A stretch of DNA of 64,000 nucleotides from Achromobacter marplatensis (GTDB lineage Bacteria; Pseudomonadota; Gammaproteobacteria; Burkholderiales; Burkholderiaceae_B): positions 682,001 through 746,000 of the forward strand of contig NZ_NJIG01000002.1 of the NCBI RefSeq assembly GCF_002209535.1. Direction: 5' to 3'. A program made the translations under genes and the position numbers. The notes below the pieces were generated by a model. The model ran no database searches. It was not told the DNA's origin and saw only the letters and a program-made list of their open reading frames with translations. This document shows positions 30,552 to 40,251 of this stretch, one piece after another (position 1 is the stretch's first letter; each line of letters begins with the position of its first letter).

Positions 30552-31745
30552 TTACTTGCGCTTGTCCAGCGGCACGAACTTCTGGTCTTCCGGACCCACG
30601 TAATTGGCGGTGGGGCGGATGATCTTGTTGTCGATGCGCTGCTCGATGATGTGAGCCGACCAGCCTGCGGTACGCGCAATGACGAACAACGGGGTGAACA
30701 TGGCGGTGGGCACGCCCATCATGTGGTAGCTGACGGCCGAGAACCAGTCCAGGTTGGGGAACATCTTCTTGATGTCCCACATGACCGTCTCAAGGCGTTC
30801 GGCGATGTCGAACATCTTGGTGGTGCCGGCCTTCTTGGACAGCTTCTTGGCCACGTCCTTGATGACCTTGTTGCGCGGGTCGGACACGGTGTAGACGGGG
30901 TGGCCAAAGCCGATGATAACTTCGCGGGCTTCGACGCGGCGGCGGATGTCGGCTTCGGCCTCGTCCGGCGTTTCATAGCGCTTCTGCACATCGAACGCCA
31001 CTTCGTTGGCGCCGCCGTGCTTCGGGCCGCGCAGCGCGCCGATGGCGCCGGCAATCGACGAGAACATGTCCGACCCCGTGCCGGCGATGACGCGGGCCGT
31101 GAACGTGGACGCGTTGAATTCGTGCTCGGCGTACAGGTTCAGGGAGATGTGCATCGCCTTGACCCATTCGTCGCTGGGCTTTTCGCCATGCAGCAGGTGC
31201 AGGAAGTGGCCGCCGATGCTGTCGTCGTCCGTCTGCACGTCGATGATGCGGCCGTTGTGGCTGTAGTGGTACCAGTACAGCAGGGCCGAGCCCAGGTTGG
31301 CCATCAGGCGGTCGGCGATGTCGCGCGCGCCCGGGGTGTTGTGATCGTCTTTCTCGGGCAGCACGCAGCCCAGCACCGACACGGCGGTGCGCATGACGTC
31401 CATCGGGTGGCTCGAGGCGGGCAGGGCTTCCAGCGCGACTTGCAGCTGGGCCGGCAGGCCGCGCAAGCTCTTCAGCTTTTGCTTGTAGGCGGCGAGTTCG
31501 GACTTGTTGGGCAATTTGCCATGGACGAGCAAGTGGGCGATTTCCTCGAACTCGCTCGTGTGCGCGATGTCCAGGATGTCGTAGCCGCGGTAGTGCAGGT
31601 CGTTGCCGCTGCGGCCGACCGTGCACAGCGCGGTATTGCCTGCGACCACGCCCGACAGGGCAACGGACTTCTTGGGTTTGAAACCGGCTTTCTCTTCCGG
31701 CTTGGCGTCCGATTTGGCTTCTTGCTTCTTGGGAGCCGTGCTCAT
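30552..31745 (-). CDS. prpC: 2-methylcitrate synthase
   Basis: PrpC condenses propionyl-CoA with oxaloacetate. The 397-residue protein is a citrate-synthase fold with the active-site histidine region [16 protein letters not shown] (here [12 protein letters not shown]) and the [14 protein letters not shown] loop. The catalytic region near [18 protein letters not shown] is also kept. The N-terminus carries a 25-residue Lys/Ala/Glu-rich extension not needed for the fold. The ATG at 31745 has a GGAGTAGAGAC ribosome-site region and is preferred over the longer frame to 31868. It is the middle gene of prpBCD; oxaloacetate could come from the neighbouring mdh product. Confidence 0.94.
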   Translation of the reverse strand: MSTAPKKQEAKSDAKPEEKAGFKPKKSVALSGVVAGNTALCTVGRSGNDLHYRGYDILDIAHTSEFEEIAHLLVHGKLPNKSELAAYKQKLKSLRGLPAQLQVALEALPASSHPMDVMRTAVSVLGCVLPEKDDHNTPGARDIADRLMANLGSALLYWYHYSHNGRIIDVQTDDDSIGGHFLHLLHGEKPSDEWVKAMHISLNLYAEHEFNASTFTARVIAGTGSDMFSSIAGAIGALRGPKHGGANEVAFDVQKRYETPDEAEADIRRRVEAREVIIGFGHPVYTVSDPRNKVIKDVAKKLSKKAGTTKMFDIAERLETVMWDIKKMFPNLDWFSAVSYHMMGVPTAMFTPLFVIARTAGWSAHIIEQRIDNKIIRPTANYVGPEDQKFVPLDKRK

Positions 31746-31839
31746 GTCTCTACTCCTTTCCTTTCGCGATTGACGATATGGGGGGAAAGCTGGGCGCCCC
31801 GGGATGGCCGCGGCGCCGGATACCAAAGGCGTTGCGGAC

Positions 31840-32730
31840 TTACGCTTTGCCCTTTTGGAAGAGCGCATCCAATCTGGATTCGAATTCGTGATAGCCGATG
31901 CGGTCGTACAGTTCTTCGCGCGTCTGCATCAGGTCCACCACGTTTTTCTGGTGGCCGTCGCGGCGGATGGCGGTGTAGACGGCTTCGGCGGCCTTGTTCA
32001 TGGCGCGGAAGGCCGACAGCGGGTAGAGCACCATGCCCACGCCCACGCTCTTTAACTCTTCGACCGTGAACAGCGGCGTCTTGCCGAATTCGGTGATGTT
32101 GGCCAGGACCGGCACCTTGACGGCCTTGACGAAGCGGTCGTAGGTGGGGAGGTCGTAGGCGGCTTCGGCGAAGATCGCGTCGGCGCCGGCTTCCACGCAG
32201 GCCAGGGCGCGCTCGATGGCGGCGTCCACGCCGTGCGAGGCGATGGCGTCGGTGCGGGCGATCAGATAGAAATCGCTGTCGGTGCGCGCGTCGGCAGCGG
32301 CCTTGACGCGGTCGGCCATTTCTTCGGTGGTGACGATTTCCTTGCCGGGACGGTGGCCGCAGCGCTTGGCGCCGACCTGGTCTTCAATGTGGCAGGCGGC
32401 CGCGCCGAACTTGATCAGGCTCTTGACGGTGCGGGCGATGTTGAAGGCCGACGGGCCGAAGCCGGTGTCGATGTCCACCACCAGCGGCACGTCGCACACG
32501 TCGGTGATGCGGCGCACGTCGGTCAGCACGTCGTCCATGGTGTTGATGCCCAGGTCGGGCAGGCCCAGCGAACCGGCCGCGACGCCGCCGCCAGACAGGT
32601 AGATGGCGCGGTAGCCGGCACGCTTGGCCAGCAGGGCGTGGTTGGCGTTGATGGCGCCGATGATCTGCAGGGGGCTTTCTTCGGCGAGGGCGCGGCGAAA
32701 GAGGGCGCCGGGCGATTCGGGTCTGGACAT
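31840..32730 (-). CDS. prpB: 2-methylisocitrate lyase
   Basis: PrpB cleaves 2-methylisocitrate to succinate and pyruvate. The 296-residue protein has the isocitrate lyase superfamily active-site motif [10 protein letters not shown] at about residue 122-131, the upstream DIDTGFG metal-site stretch, and [14 protein letters not shown] near the start. It is the first gene of the minus-strand operon prpB-prpC-prpD. The succinate product enters the SDH encoded 3 kb away. An inverted repeat at 32785-32842 lies in its upstream region. Confidence 0.95.
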   Translation of the reverse strand: MSRPESPGALFRRALAEESPLQIIGAINANHALLAKRAGYRAIYLSGGGVAAGSLGLPDLGINTMDDVLTDVRRITDVCDVPLVVDIDTGFGPSAFNIARTVKSLIKFGAAACHIEDQVGAKRCGHRPGKEIVTTEEMADRVKAAADARTDSDFYLIARTDAIASHGVDAAIERALACVEAGADAIFAEAAYDLPTYDRFVKAVKVPVLANITEFGKTPLFTVEELKSVGVGMVLYPLSAFRAMNKAAEAVYTAIRRDGHQKNVVDLMQTREELYDRIGYHEFESRLDALFQKGKA

Positions 32731-32784
32731 GGAGGTCTCCGTTCTTTCTTATGGCTAGCCCACGACCTTATCGCGGGTCCGGAA

Positions 32785-32842
32785 CATGAATCTGTCCCCT
32801 CCGCGACAATCGCCGCAGGCCGGGTGAAGGGACAGGTTCATG
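32785..32842. promoter_or_regulatory. inverted repeat upstream of prpB
   Basis: CATGAATCTGTCCC (32785-32798) and GGGACAGGTTCATG (32829-32842) pair at 13 of 14 positions across a 30-base gap. It lies 55 bases before the prpB start, between prpB and the mdh terminator. It may be a regulator site or an RNA hairpin in the leader. Confidence 0.4.
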
Positions 32843-32872
32843 CTTCGGCAATGATGTGGCGGCCTTGCTTAG

Positions 32873-32902
32873 GAATTGGGCCCGCATGAACGGGCCCAAT
32901 TC
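32873..32902 (-). terminator. hairpin downstream of mdh
   Basis: A perfect 12-bp stem GAATTGGGCCCG / CGGGCCCAATTC with a 6-base loop lies 16 bases after the mdh stop. The T-tract on the minus strand is poor, so this is a likely but not ideal terminator for mdh. Confidence 0.6.
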
Positions 32903-32918
32903 TTCACTCAACCGCTGC

Positions 32919-33908
32919 TTACTTCAGCAGGTCCTTGACGCCGTCGCGCTCTTCGAGGAGCTCTTTCAGCGTGAAGTCCAGGCGCTCGCGCGAGAAGGCG
33001 TCGATTTCCAGGCCTTCGACACGCTTGTATTCGCCGTTTTCGGTCGTGACCGGCACGCCGTAGATGATGCCTTCCGGGATGCCGTAGGAGCCGTCCGACG
33101 GGATGCCCATCGTGACCCACTTGCCGTTGCTGCCCAGGACCCAGTCACGGACGTGGTCGATGGCGGCGTTGGCAGCCGAAGCGGCCGAGGACAGGCCACG
33201 GGCTTCGATGATGGCGGCGCCGCGCTTGCCCACGGTCGGGATGAACGTGTCGCGGTTCCAGGCGTCGTCGTTGATCAGCTTGGACAGCGACTCGCCGCCG
33301 ACGGTGGCGAAGCGGAAGTCGGGGTACATCGTGGGCGAGTGGTTGCCCCACACGACCAGCTTCTCGATCGCGGCGACCGGCTTGCCCGACTTGGCGGACA
33401 GTTGCGACAGGGCGCGGTTGTGATCCAGGCGCAGCATGGCGGTGAAGTTCTTGGCCGGCAGGTCCGGCGCCGACTTCATGGCGATGTAGGCGTTGGTGTT
33501 GGCGGGGTTGCCGACGACCAGGACCTTGACGTTGCGGCTGGCCACGTCGTTCAGGGCCTTGCCCTGCGCCGTGAAGATCTGGGCGTTGACCGACAGCAGG
33601 TCCTTGCGCTCCATGCCGGGGCCGCGCGGACGGGCGCCGACCAGCAGGGCCACGTCGGCATCCTTGAAGGCGGTGCGCGGGTCGCTGTGGGCGGTCACTT
33701 CCTGCAGCAGCGGGAAGGCGCAGTCATCCAATTCCATGATGACGCCCTTCAGGGCCTTTTGCGCTTTCTCGTCGGGGATTTCCAGCAATTGCAGGATGAC
33801 GGGTTGATCTTTACCCAGCATTTCGCCGGAGGCGATGCGGAATAGCAGTGCGTAACCGATTTGGCCGGCGGCGCCGGTGACGGCGACACGCAAGGCAGGC
33901 TTGGACAT
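32919..33908 (-). CDS. mdh: malate dehydrogenase
   Basis: Malate dehydrogenase converts malate and NAD to oxaloacetate in the TCA cycle. The 329-residue protein is of the cytosolic-type group used by Burkholderiales: the Rossmann loop is [13 protein letters not shown] (residues 9-21), the substrate loop [26 protein letters not shown], and the catalytic histidine in [12 protein letters not shown]. The longer frame to 34085 passes through a repeat, and the ATG at 33908 has a CGGAGAACGTCC ribosome region. It stands alone between prpB and the divergent gntR gene. Confidence 0.96.
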   Translation of the reverse strand: MSKPALRVAVTGAAGQIGYALLFRIASGEMLGKDQPVILQLLEIPDEKAQKALKGVIMELDDCAFPLLQEVTAHSDPRTAFKDADVALLVGARPRGPGMERKDLLSVNAQIFTAQGKALNDVASRNVKVLVVGNPANTNAYIAMKSAPDLPAKNFTAMLRLDHNRALSQLSAKSGKPVAAIEKLVVWGNHSPTMYPDFRFATVGGESLSKLINDDAWNRDTFIPTVGKRGAAIIEARGLSSAASAANAAIDHVRDWVLGSNGKWVTMGIPSDGSYGIPEGIIYGVPVTTENGEYKRVEGLEIDAFSRERLDFTLKELLEERDGVKDLLK

Positions 33909-33979
33909 GGACGTTCTCCGTAATGGTTTGGCGAGAAAAATCTCACCAATCAGTGTAATCGTTAGGGCAGGAATCAAGG

Positions 33980-34055
33980 GCCCCCACGCCGCACCCGCTG
34001 ACGCGGACTTGCTGCCCCTTGCGGGGGCATTTTTGCCTTGGGGCGGACCTGCGGC
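33980..34055. repeat. diverged single copy of the 25.4-kb repeat family
   Basis: This 76-base element shares the head GCCCCCACGC, the central CTGCCCC...GGGGGC hairpin and the CCTTGGGGCGG-CC-GCGG tail with the units at 25431-25786. The linker between head and hairpin is different. It occupies part of the mdh-gntR gap (33909-34335), which otherwise holds the operator at 34153-34171 and no gene. Confidence 0.65.
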
Positions 34056-34152
34056 AAAAAACAAATTCGCGCACCAAAAACCCAAGCGGGGGCAGGGGCC
34101 TGACAGCCGTGAATCCTAGATCGATTTTACGGGTGCGTCAAACGCTCTTCTA

Positions 34153-34171
34153 TCTTATATAAGACATAAGA
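34153..34171. promoter_or_regulatory. operator candidate between mdh and the GntR gene
   Basis: TCTTATATAAGA (34153-34164) is a perfect 12-bp palindrome, and a second ATAAGA follows in direct repeat at 34166-34171. Short AT-rich palindromes like this are typical GntR-family targets. The location, between the divergent mdh and gntR genes, suits control of both. The binding protein is inferred from position only. Confidence 0.5.
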
Positions 34172-34335
34172 CGTTGGACAGTATCTCCCCCGATATGCCA
34201 CAATAGAGCGTTTATTCGAATGCGTTGCAGCCCGGTCGGTTGTGCCCCTGACAGCGCATTGCGGATGTGGGTTTGCATCCTGTTTTGCGCTGCCCTCCCA
34301 TCATCCGGATGAACATGACACTTTCAAGAAGATCC

Positions 34336-35115
34336 ATGGCAGAGCCTCGGCCCGAAACCTCCTTACGCACTCGCGCCGCCCGTTCAACGGGCGAGGGGGC
34401 CGCTTTCAGTCCGCTCTACCGCCAGATCAAGGATCTGCTCGTTCAAAGCCTTGAGCGCGGCGAATGGAAGCCCGGTGAACTCATCCCCAGCGAAATCGAT
34501 CTGGCCGCCCGTTTTCAGGTGAGCCAGGGCACGGTGCGCAAGGCGGTCGATGAGTTGGCAGCCGAGCACATGCTGCTGCGCCGCCAGGGCAAGGGCACCT
34601 TTGTCGCCACCCACCACGAAGCCCGCGTGCGCTACCGTTTCCTGCGCCTGGCCGCCGACGAAGAAGGCGAGCCCGGCCGTGCCGAAAGCCGCATCCTGGA
34701 ATGCCGGCGCCTGAGGGCGCCCGCCGAGATCGCGCGCGCCCTCGACCTGCGCGCAGGCGAGACGGTCGTCATGATCCGCCGCCTGCTGTCCATGGGGCAG
34801 ACACCCACCGTCGTGGACGACATCTGGCTGCCCGGCACCATTTTCCGTGGACTGACCCTGGAGCTGCTGACCGCCAATAAGGCGCCGCTCTATGGCCTGT
34901 TCGAATCCGAGTTCGGCGTCAGCATGGTGCGCGCGGATGAAAAGCTGCGCGCGGTGATCGCGCCGGCCGAAGTCTGTCCGCTGCTTAATGTTCCCGCCGG
35001 CACGCCGTTGTTGCAGGTGGATCGGGTGTCGTACACCTATGGTGACCGCCCCATGGAAATTCGCCGGGGTTTGTACTTGACCGATCGATACCACTACCGC
35101 AATAGTCTGAATTGA
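34336..35115 (+). CDS. GntR family transcriptional regulator (HutC/UTRA type)
   Basis: The 259-residue protein has an N-terminal winged helix (PLYRQIKDLLVQSLERGEWK, then IPSEIDLAARFQVSQGTVRKA near residues 58-78) and a C-terminal UTRA ligand domain (about 100-255). UTRA domains of this subfamily bind small organic acids, amino acids or sugars. It is flanked by mdh and by sdhCDAB-gltA, so a TCA-cycle intermediate is a reasonable but unproven effector. Starts at 34309 and 34315 are also in frame; 34336 follows an AAGAAG sequence. Confidence 0.85.
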   Translation: MAEPRPETSLRTRAARSTGEGAAFSPLYRQIKDLLVQSLERGEWKPGELIPSEIDLAARFQVSQGTVRKAVDELAAEHMLLRRQGKGTFVATHHEARVRYRFLRLAADEEGEPGRAESRILECRRLRAPAEIARALDLRAGETVVMIRRLLSMGQTPTVVDDIWLPGTIFRGLTLELLTANKAPLYGLFESEFGVSMVRADEKLRAVIAPAEVCPLLNVPAGTPLLQVDRVSYTYGDRPMEIRRGLYLTDRYHYRNSLN

Positions 35116-35236
35116 TGAGCTTTTACACTACGATTTGATACCAACCCAATCTCTGGGCGAAAATACCGTGTTTGCCCGAAAGGGCCACGGCATTCCCGCC
35201 GTCACGATTCCCTAGTTCAGAAACACCGAGGCCGTC

Positions 35237-35653
35237 ATGTCCGACACCGCTGCCAAGCCACGTCCGCAGTTTCGCAATATTGGGCTTGCCCAAGTTGCGT
35301 TCTCTTATCGCCTGCCCCTGGCCGGCAAGCTGTCCATCCTGCACCGCATCAGCGGCATTTTGCTGTTCCTCTGTTTGCCCTTGGTCATCGTTCCGCTGTT
35401 CGCGGCGAGCGTGGCCGCACCGCAGTCGTTCGCCTGGATCGCCTCCATCGCGGCCAACCCGATCGTCAAGCTTGTCTTCCTGGTCCTGATCTGGGGCTAC
35501 CTGCACCACTTCTGTGCCGGCATCCGCTACCTGCTGCTGGACCTGCACATCGGTATCGACAAGCTGTCGGCCAAGAAAAGCGCCGGCGTGGTCTTCGGTG
35601 TCAGCCTGGCGCTGACGCTGGTGTTCGGTCTCAAACTGTTCGGAGTGCTGTAA
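35237..35653 (+). CDS. sdhC: succinate dehydrogenase cytochrome b556 subunit
   Basis: SdhC is a membrane anchor of complex II that binds heme b and quinone together with SdhD. The 138-residue protein has the family pattern: RPQFRNIGLAQVAFSYRLPL before helix 1, SILHRISGILLFLCLPL (quinone-site Ser and Arg), and the heme-ligand region YLHHFCAGIRYLLLD. Three membrane helices are visible. sdhD begins at the base after its stop. The 121-base leader upstream contains no recognisable gene. Confidence 0.95.
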   Translation: MSDTAAKPRPQFRNIGLAQVAFSYRLPLAGKLSILHRISGILLFLCLPLVIVPLFAASVAAPQSFAWIASIAANPIVKLVFLVLIWGYLHHFCAGIRYLLLDLHIGIDKLSAKKSAGVVFGVSLALTLVFGLKLFGVL

Positions 35654-36037
35654 ATGGCCGCCGCTAAAAACTACGGACCCAAGCGCCTGGTCGTCGGCGC
35701 TCACTATGGCGTCATGGATTTCATCATCCAGCGCATCACCGCCGTCATCATGGCCGTGTATACGCTGGTACTGCTCGTCGGCATCCTGACGATGCCTGCC
35801 TTCACGTATGAACACTGGGTCAAGCTGTTCAATTTCTACGTGGGCTTCATTCCGGTTGGCCAGATCCTGGCCTCCCTTGCATTCATTGCGTTGGCCTGGC
35901 ATGCCTGGATTGGCGTGCGCGACATCTGGATGGATTACGTCAAGCCGGTGGGCCTGCGCCTGCTGCTGCAAGTGCTGACGATCCTCTGGTTGATCGGTAC
36001 GGTCGTTTACTTCGCGCAAATCCTCTGGAGCATTTAA
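35654..36037 (+). CDS. sdhD: succinate dehydrogenase membrane anchor subunit
   Basis: SdhD is the second anchor. The 127-residue protein has three membrane helices, the GAHYGVMDFIIQRITAVIM start, and the heme-ligand/quinone region AWHAWIGVRDIWMDYVKP. It follows sdhC with no gap (stop TAA then ATG) and precedes sdhA by 3 bases, so all four subunits should be made in equal amounts. Confidence 0.95.
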   Translation: MAAAKNYGPKRLVVGAHYGVMDFIIQRITAVIMAVYTLVLLVGILTMPAFTYEHWVKLFNFYVGFIPVGQILASLAFIALAWHAWIGVRDIWMDYVKPVGLRLLLQVLTILWLIGTVVYFAQILWSI

Positions 36038-36040
36038 GCC

Positions 36041-37819
36041 GTGGTCTCTGTCATGAAATCCTTGCCGCGCCGCCAGTTTGATGTGGTGGTCGTTGGCGCC
36101 GGTGGAGCCGGCATGCGTTGTTCGCTGCAACTGTCCCAAGCGGGCCTGTCGGTTGCGGTGCTGTCCAAAGTGTTCCCCACGCGTTCGCACACCGTTGCCG
36201 CGCAAGGCGGCGTGAGCGCCTCCCTGGGCAACATGAGCGAAGACAACTGGTACTGGCACATGTACGACACCGTCAAGGGGTCGGATTGGCTGGGCGACCA
36301 GGACGCCATCGAATTCATGTGCCGTGAAGCGCCGAACGCCGTGTACGAGCTCGAGCACTTCGGCATGCCGTTCGACCGCAACCCCGACGGCACGATCTAC
36401 CAGCGTCCGTTCGGCGGCCACACCGCCAACTTCGGTGAAAAGCCGGTGCAGCGCGCCTGTGCCGCCGCCGATCGCACCGGCCACGCGCTGCTGCACACCC
36501 TCTACCAGCGCAACGTCGCTGCGCGCACCCAGTTCTTCGTCGAATGGATGGCGCTGGACCTGCTGCGCAACGAGGCCGGCGACGTCGTCGGCGTGACCGC
36601 CCTGGAAATGGAAACGGGCGAGATCTACATCCTGGAAGCCAAGACCACGGTGCTGGCCACCGGTGGCGCCGGCCGCATCTGGGCCGCTTCCACCAACGCC
36701 TTCATCAACACCGGTGACGGCCTGGGCATGGCTGCGCGCGCAGGCATCCCGCTGCAAGACATGGAATTCTGGCAATTCCACCCGACCGGCGTGGCCGGCG
36801 CGGGCGTGCTGATTACCGAAGGCGTGCGTGGCGAAGGCGGCATCCTCCTGAACAAGGATGGCGAACGCTTCATGGAGCGCTATGCGCCCACGCTGAAGGA
36901 TCTGGCCCCGCGCGACTTCGTGTCCCGCTCGATGGACCAGGAAATCAAGGAAGGCCGCGGTTGCGGTCCGGACGGCAGCTACGTCGTCCTGAAGCTTGAC
37001 CACCTGGGCGCTGACGTCATCAACAAGCGTCTGCCCTCGATCCGCGAAATCGCCATCAAGTTCGGCAACGTCGACCCGATCAAGGAACCGATCCCGGTCG
37101 TTCCGACCATCCACTATCAGATGGGCGGCATTCCGGCCAACTACCACGGCCAGGTGCTCACGCGCGAAAACGGCGAGAACAAGGTCGTCAACGGCCTGTA
37201 CGCCATCGGCGAATGTGCCGCGGTGTCGGTGCACGGCGCCAACCGCCTGGGCACGAACTCGCTGCTGGACCTGATCGTGTTCGGCCGCGCCACCGGCAAC
37301 CACATCGTGAATTCGCACCCGGAGCGCCAACGCGCCCACCAGGAGCTGCCGAAGGAAGCCGTCGACTTCTCGCTGGACCGCGTGAACAAGCTGGAAACGC
37401 GCACCTCGGGCGAAAAGACGCAAGACATCGGCAACGCCATCCGCTTCTCGATGCAGCGCCACTGCGGCGTGTTCCGCACGCTGGAACTGCTGAACGAAGG
37501 CGTGACGCAGATCGAAGATCTGGCCAAGCAAGCCGACAATATCTACTTCAAGGACAAGTCCAAGGTGTTCAACACCGCGCGCGTCGAAGCGCTGGAACTG
37601 GCCAACATGACCGAAGTGGCTCGCGCCACGATCAAGTCGGCCGCTGCCCGCACCGAAAGCCGCGGCGCGCATGCGTTGGACGACCATCCGACCCGCGACG
37701 ACGAGAACTGGCTGAAGCACACGCTGTGGTACTCCGAAGGCAGCCGCCTGGATTACAAGCCCGTGCAGATGAAGCCTTTGACGGTTGAGTCCTTCCCGCC
37801 CAAGGCGCGTACCTTCTAA
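36041..37819 (+). CDS. sdhA: succinate dehydrogenase flavoprotein subunit
   Basis: SdhA oxidises succinate to fumarate with covalently bound FAD. The 592-residue protein has the Rossmann start VVVVGAGGAGM, the FAD-linked histidine in RSHTVAAQGG (His50), the substrate-site HPTGVAGAG region and the catalytic arginine region. A GTG start at 36041 is chosen because GGAG ends 10 bases before it; an ATG four codons further on is the alternative. It lies within the tight sdhCDAB unit. Confidence 0.96.
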   Translation: MVSVMKSLPRRQFDVVVVGAGGAGMRCSLQLSQAGLSVAVLSKVFPTRSHTVAAQGGVSASLGNMSEDNWYWHMYDTVKGSDWLGDQDAIEFMCREAPNAVYELEHFGMPFDRNPDGTIYQRPFGGHTANFGEKPVQRACAAADRTGHALLHTLYQRNVAARTQFFVEWMALDLLRNEAGDVVGVTALEMETGEIYILEAKTTVLATGGAGRIWAASTNAFINTGDGLGMAARAGIPLQDMEFWQFHPTGVAGAGVLITEGVRGEGGILLNKDGERFMERYAPTLKDLAPRDFVSRSMDQEIKEGRGCGPDGSYVVLKLDHLGADVINKRLPSIREIAIKFGNVDPIKEPIPVVPTIHYQMGGIPANYHGQVLTRENGENKVVNGLYAIGECAAVSVHGANRLGTNSLLDLIVFGRATGNHIVNSHPERQRAHQELPKEAVDFSLDRVNKLETRTSGEKTQDIGNAIRFSMQRHCGVFRTLELLNEGVTQIEDLAKQADNIYFKDKSKVFNTARVEALELANMTEVARATIKSAAARTESRGAHALDDHPTRDDENWLKHTLWYSEGSRLDYKPVQMKPLTVESFPPKARTF

Positions 37820-37837
37820 GTCCGGATAGAGCCCATT

Positions 37838-38554
37838 ATGAGCACCAAGAGAATCGTCAAGTTCGAAATCTACCGCTACGATCCGGACAAGGACGAGCGC
37901 CCGTACATGCAGAAGCTGGACGTCGAACTCCAGCCGACCGACAAGATGCTGCTTGATGCGCTGGTGCGCATCAAGAACGACGTCGATGACAGCCTGGCCC
38001 TGCGCCGCTCGTGCCGTGAAGGCGTGTGCGGTTCGGACGCCATGAACATCAACGGCAAGAACGGCCTGGCCTGCACGACGAACCTGCGCGAACTGAAGGA
38101 ACCCATCGTTCTGCGTCCGCTGCCGGGCCTGCCCGTCATCCGCGACCTGATCGTGGACATGACGCACTTCTTCAACCAGTACCACTCGATCCGCCCGTAC
38201 CTCATCAACGACGCGCCGCCGCCTGAAAAAGAGCGCCTGCAGTCGCCCGAGGCGCGCGAAGAGCTCGACGGCCTGTACGAGTGCATTCTGTGCGCGTGCT
38301 GTTCCACTTCCTGCCCGTCGTTCTGGTGGAATCCGGACAAGTTCGTCGGCCCGGCCGGCCTGCTGCAAGCCTACCGCTTCATCGCCGACAGCCGCGACGA
38401 AGCCACGGGCGAGCGTCTGGATAACCTGGAAGATCCGTACCGCCTGTTCCGTTGCCACACCATCATGAATTGCGTCGACGTCTGTCCCAAGGGACTGAAC
38501 CCGACCAAGGCAATCGGCAAGATCAAGGAACTGATGGTCCGCCGCACGGTCTAG
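37838..38554 (+). CDS. sdhB: succinate dehydrogenase iron-sulfur subunit
   Basis: SdhB carries electrons from SdhA to quinone. The 238-residue protein shows all three cluster motifs: the 2Fe-2S set ([11 protein letters not shown] and the later Cys in GLACTT), the 4Fe-4S set ([12 protein letters not shown]) and the 3Fe-4S set ([17 protein letters not shown]). Length and order are normal. It is 18 bases after sdhA and 37 before sdhE. Confidence 0.97.
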   Translation: MSTKRIVKFEIYRYDPDKDERPYMQKLDVELQPTDKMLLDALVRIKNDVDDSLALRRSCREGVCGSDAMNINGKNGLACTTNLRELKEPIVLRPLPGLPVIRDLIVDMTHFFNQYHSIRPYLINDAPPPEKERLQSPEAREELDGLYECILCACCSTSCPSFWWNPDKFVGPAGLLQAYRFIADSRDEATGERLDNLEDPYRLFRCHTIMNCVDVCPKGLNPTKAIGKIKELMVRRTV

Positions 38555-38591
38555 TTTTTAGTGTGAAGACTTTTGTATTTATGGTGTAACG

Positions 38592-38852
38592 ATGAGCAGG
38601 CTAACTGAACTGGAGCGGGCGCGTCTGCGTTGGCGGGCGCGCCGCGGCCTGCTCGAAAACGACTTGATCATCACCCGGTATCTTGACGCTTACGAGGCCG
38701 AACTTACCGATGATGATGTGGCCGCATTGACCCAGCTATTCGAGATGGGAGACAACGACCTTCTCGACCTGCTGCTGGCCCGCAAGGACCTCGAAGGCGA
38801 CCTGGATACGCCCAGGCTTCGGGGGATTATTGGCCAGATGCGCGCACTCTGA
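38592..38852 (+). CDS. sdhE: succinate dehydrogenase assembly factor (flavinator)
   Basis: SdhE helps attach FAD covalently to SdhA. The 86-residue protein has the defining [11 protein letters not shown] motif (compare RGxxE) near residue 18-28 and the family [11 protein letters not shown] segment near 55-65. Its place between sdhB and gltA is the usual one in this order. The gap after sdhB (38555-38591) is AT-rich and may hold a weak promoter. Confidence 0.93.
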   Translation: MSRLTELERARLRWRARRGLLENDLIITRYLDAYEAELTDDDVAALTQLFEMGDNDLLDLLLARKDLEGDLDTPRLRGIIGQMRAL

Positions 38853-38872
38853 TTAATGTGAGAGGAAATAAC

Positions 38873-40183
38873 ATGAACCTGTCTGACAAAAAAGCCACTC
38901 TATCCTTCTCGGATGGCAGCGCACCCATTGAGTTCCCTGTCTACAAGGGCACGGTCGGTCCGGATGTGATCGACATCCGCAAGCTGTATGGCCAGACGGG
39001 CATGTTTACGTTTGACCCGGGCTTCATGTCCACCGCGGCTTGCGAATCGGGCATCACGTACATCGACGGCGACAAGGGCGAACTGCTGTACCGCGGCTTC
39101 CCCATCGAGCAATTGGCCGTCAATTGCGACTTCATGGATATCTGCTACCTGATCCTGAACGGCGAACTGCCGAACGAGGCTCAGAAGGCTGACTTCGACT
39201 CGCAAGTGACCCATCACACGATGGTCAACGAGCAACTGCATTTCTTCCTGCGTGGTTTCCGCCGCGACGCCCACCCGATGGCCGTCCTGACGGGCCTGGT
39301 CGGCGCGCTGTCCGCGTTCTACCACGACTCCACCGACATCACGAACCCGCAGCATCGCCACATCTCGGCCATCCGCCTGATCGCCAAGATGCCGACGCTG
39401 GTTGCGATGGCGTACAAGTACTCGCAAGGCCAACCGTTCATCTATCCGCAGAACGACCTGTCCTACACGGGCAACTTCCTGCGCATGATGTTCGCCACGC
39501 CGTGCGAAGACTACAAGGTCAACGAAGTCGTCGAGCGCGCGCTGGACCGCATCTTCATCCTGCACGCCGACCACGAGCAAAACGCGTCGACCTCGACCGT
39601 GCGCCTGTGCGGTTCGTCGGGCACCAATCCGTTCGCCGCCATCTCGGCTGGCGTGGCTTGCCTGTGGGGCCCGGCTCACGGCGGCGCCAACGAAGCTTGC
39701 CTGCAGATGCTGGAAGAGCTGCAAGCCAACGGCGGCATCGACAAGGTCGGTGAGTTCATGGAGAAGGTCAAGGACAAGAACTCGGGCGTGCGCCTGATGG
39801 GCTTTGGCCACCGCGTCTACAAGAACTACGACCCGCGCGCCAAGCTGATGCAGGAAACCTGCAAGGAAGTGCTCTCGGCCCTGGGCCTGGAAAACGACCC
39901 GCTGTTCAAGCTGGCCATGGAACTGGAACGCATCGCGCTGTCCGATCCGTACTTCGTGCAGCGCAAGCTGTACCCGAACGTGGACTTCTACTCGGGTATC
40001 GTCCAGCGCGCCATCGGCATCCCGACCTCGCTGTTCACGGCCATCTTCGCGCTGGCCCGCACGGTGGGCTGGATCGCCCAGTGGAACGAAATGCTGTCGG
40101 ATCCCGATTACAAGATCGGCCGTCCGCGTCAGCTGTTCACGGGTTCGGTCACCCGCGACGTGCCCCCGATGGACAAGCGTTAA
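38873..40183 (+). CDS. gltA: citrate synthase, type II
   Basis: Citrate synthase condenses acetyl-CoA and oxaloacetate. The 436-residue protein has the N-terminal extension of the hexameric gram-negative type, the active-site histidines in [14 protein letters not shown] and [10 protein letters not shown], and [14 protein letters not shown] with the catalytic aspartate region near [15 protein letters not shown]. The ATG at 38873 has an AGAGGA ribosome site; a start 15 bases earlier lacks one. It ends the sdhCDAB-sdhE-gltA unit and is followed by a good terminator. Confidence 0.97.
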   Translation: MNLSDKKATLSFSDGSAPIEFPVYKGTVGPDVIDIRKLYGQTGMFTFDPGFMSTAACESGITYIDGDKGELLYRGFPIEQLAVNCDFMDICYLILNGELPNEAQKADFDSQVTHHTMVNEQLHFFLRGFRRDAHPMAVLTGLVGALSAFYHDSTDITNPQHRHISAIRLIAKMPTLVAMAYKYSQGQPFIYPQNDLSYTGNFLRMMFATPCEDYKVNEVVERALDRIFILHADHEQNASTSTVRLCGSSGTNPFAAISAGVACLWGPAHGGANEACLQMLEELQANGGIDKVGEFMEKVKDKNSGVRLMGFGHRVYKNYDPRAKLMQETCKEVLSALGLENDPLFKLAMELERIALSDPYFVQRKLYPNVDFYSGIVQRAIGIPTSLFTAIFALARTVGWIAQWNEMLSDPDYKIGRPRQLFTGSVTRDVPPMDKR

Positions 40184-40204
40184 TCCGCTTTTCGCTTCGA
40201 CAAG

Positions 40205-40227
40205 AAACCGCCTTCGGGCGGTTTTTT
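40205..40227 (+). terminator. Rho-independent terminator after gltA
   Basis: AAACCGCC-TTCG-GGCGGTTTTTT: an 8-bp stem (AAACCGCC / GGCGGTTT) with a stable TTCG loop and a T-run. It ends the TCA operon 22 bases after the gltA stop. Confidence 0.93.
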
Positions 40228-40251
40228 GTTGTCGAGGATATCATCTGGGCC

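Noticed and set aside
34174-34204. Sigma-70 promoter for the GntR gene (TTGGAC ... CACAAT)
   Set aside because: The spacer would be 19 bases and the -10 match is poor, so I do not call it.
35123-38458. 1111-residue minus-strand frame
   Set aside because: It is a shadow of sdhCDAB, whose coding is beyond doubt; composition is typical of an antisense frame.
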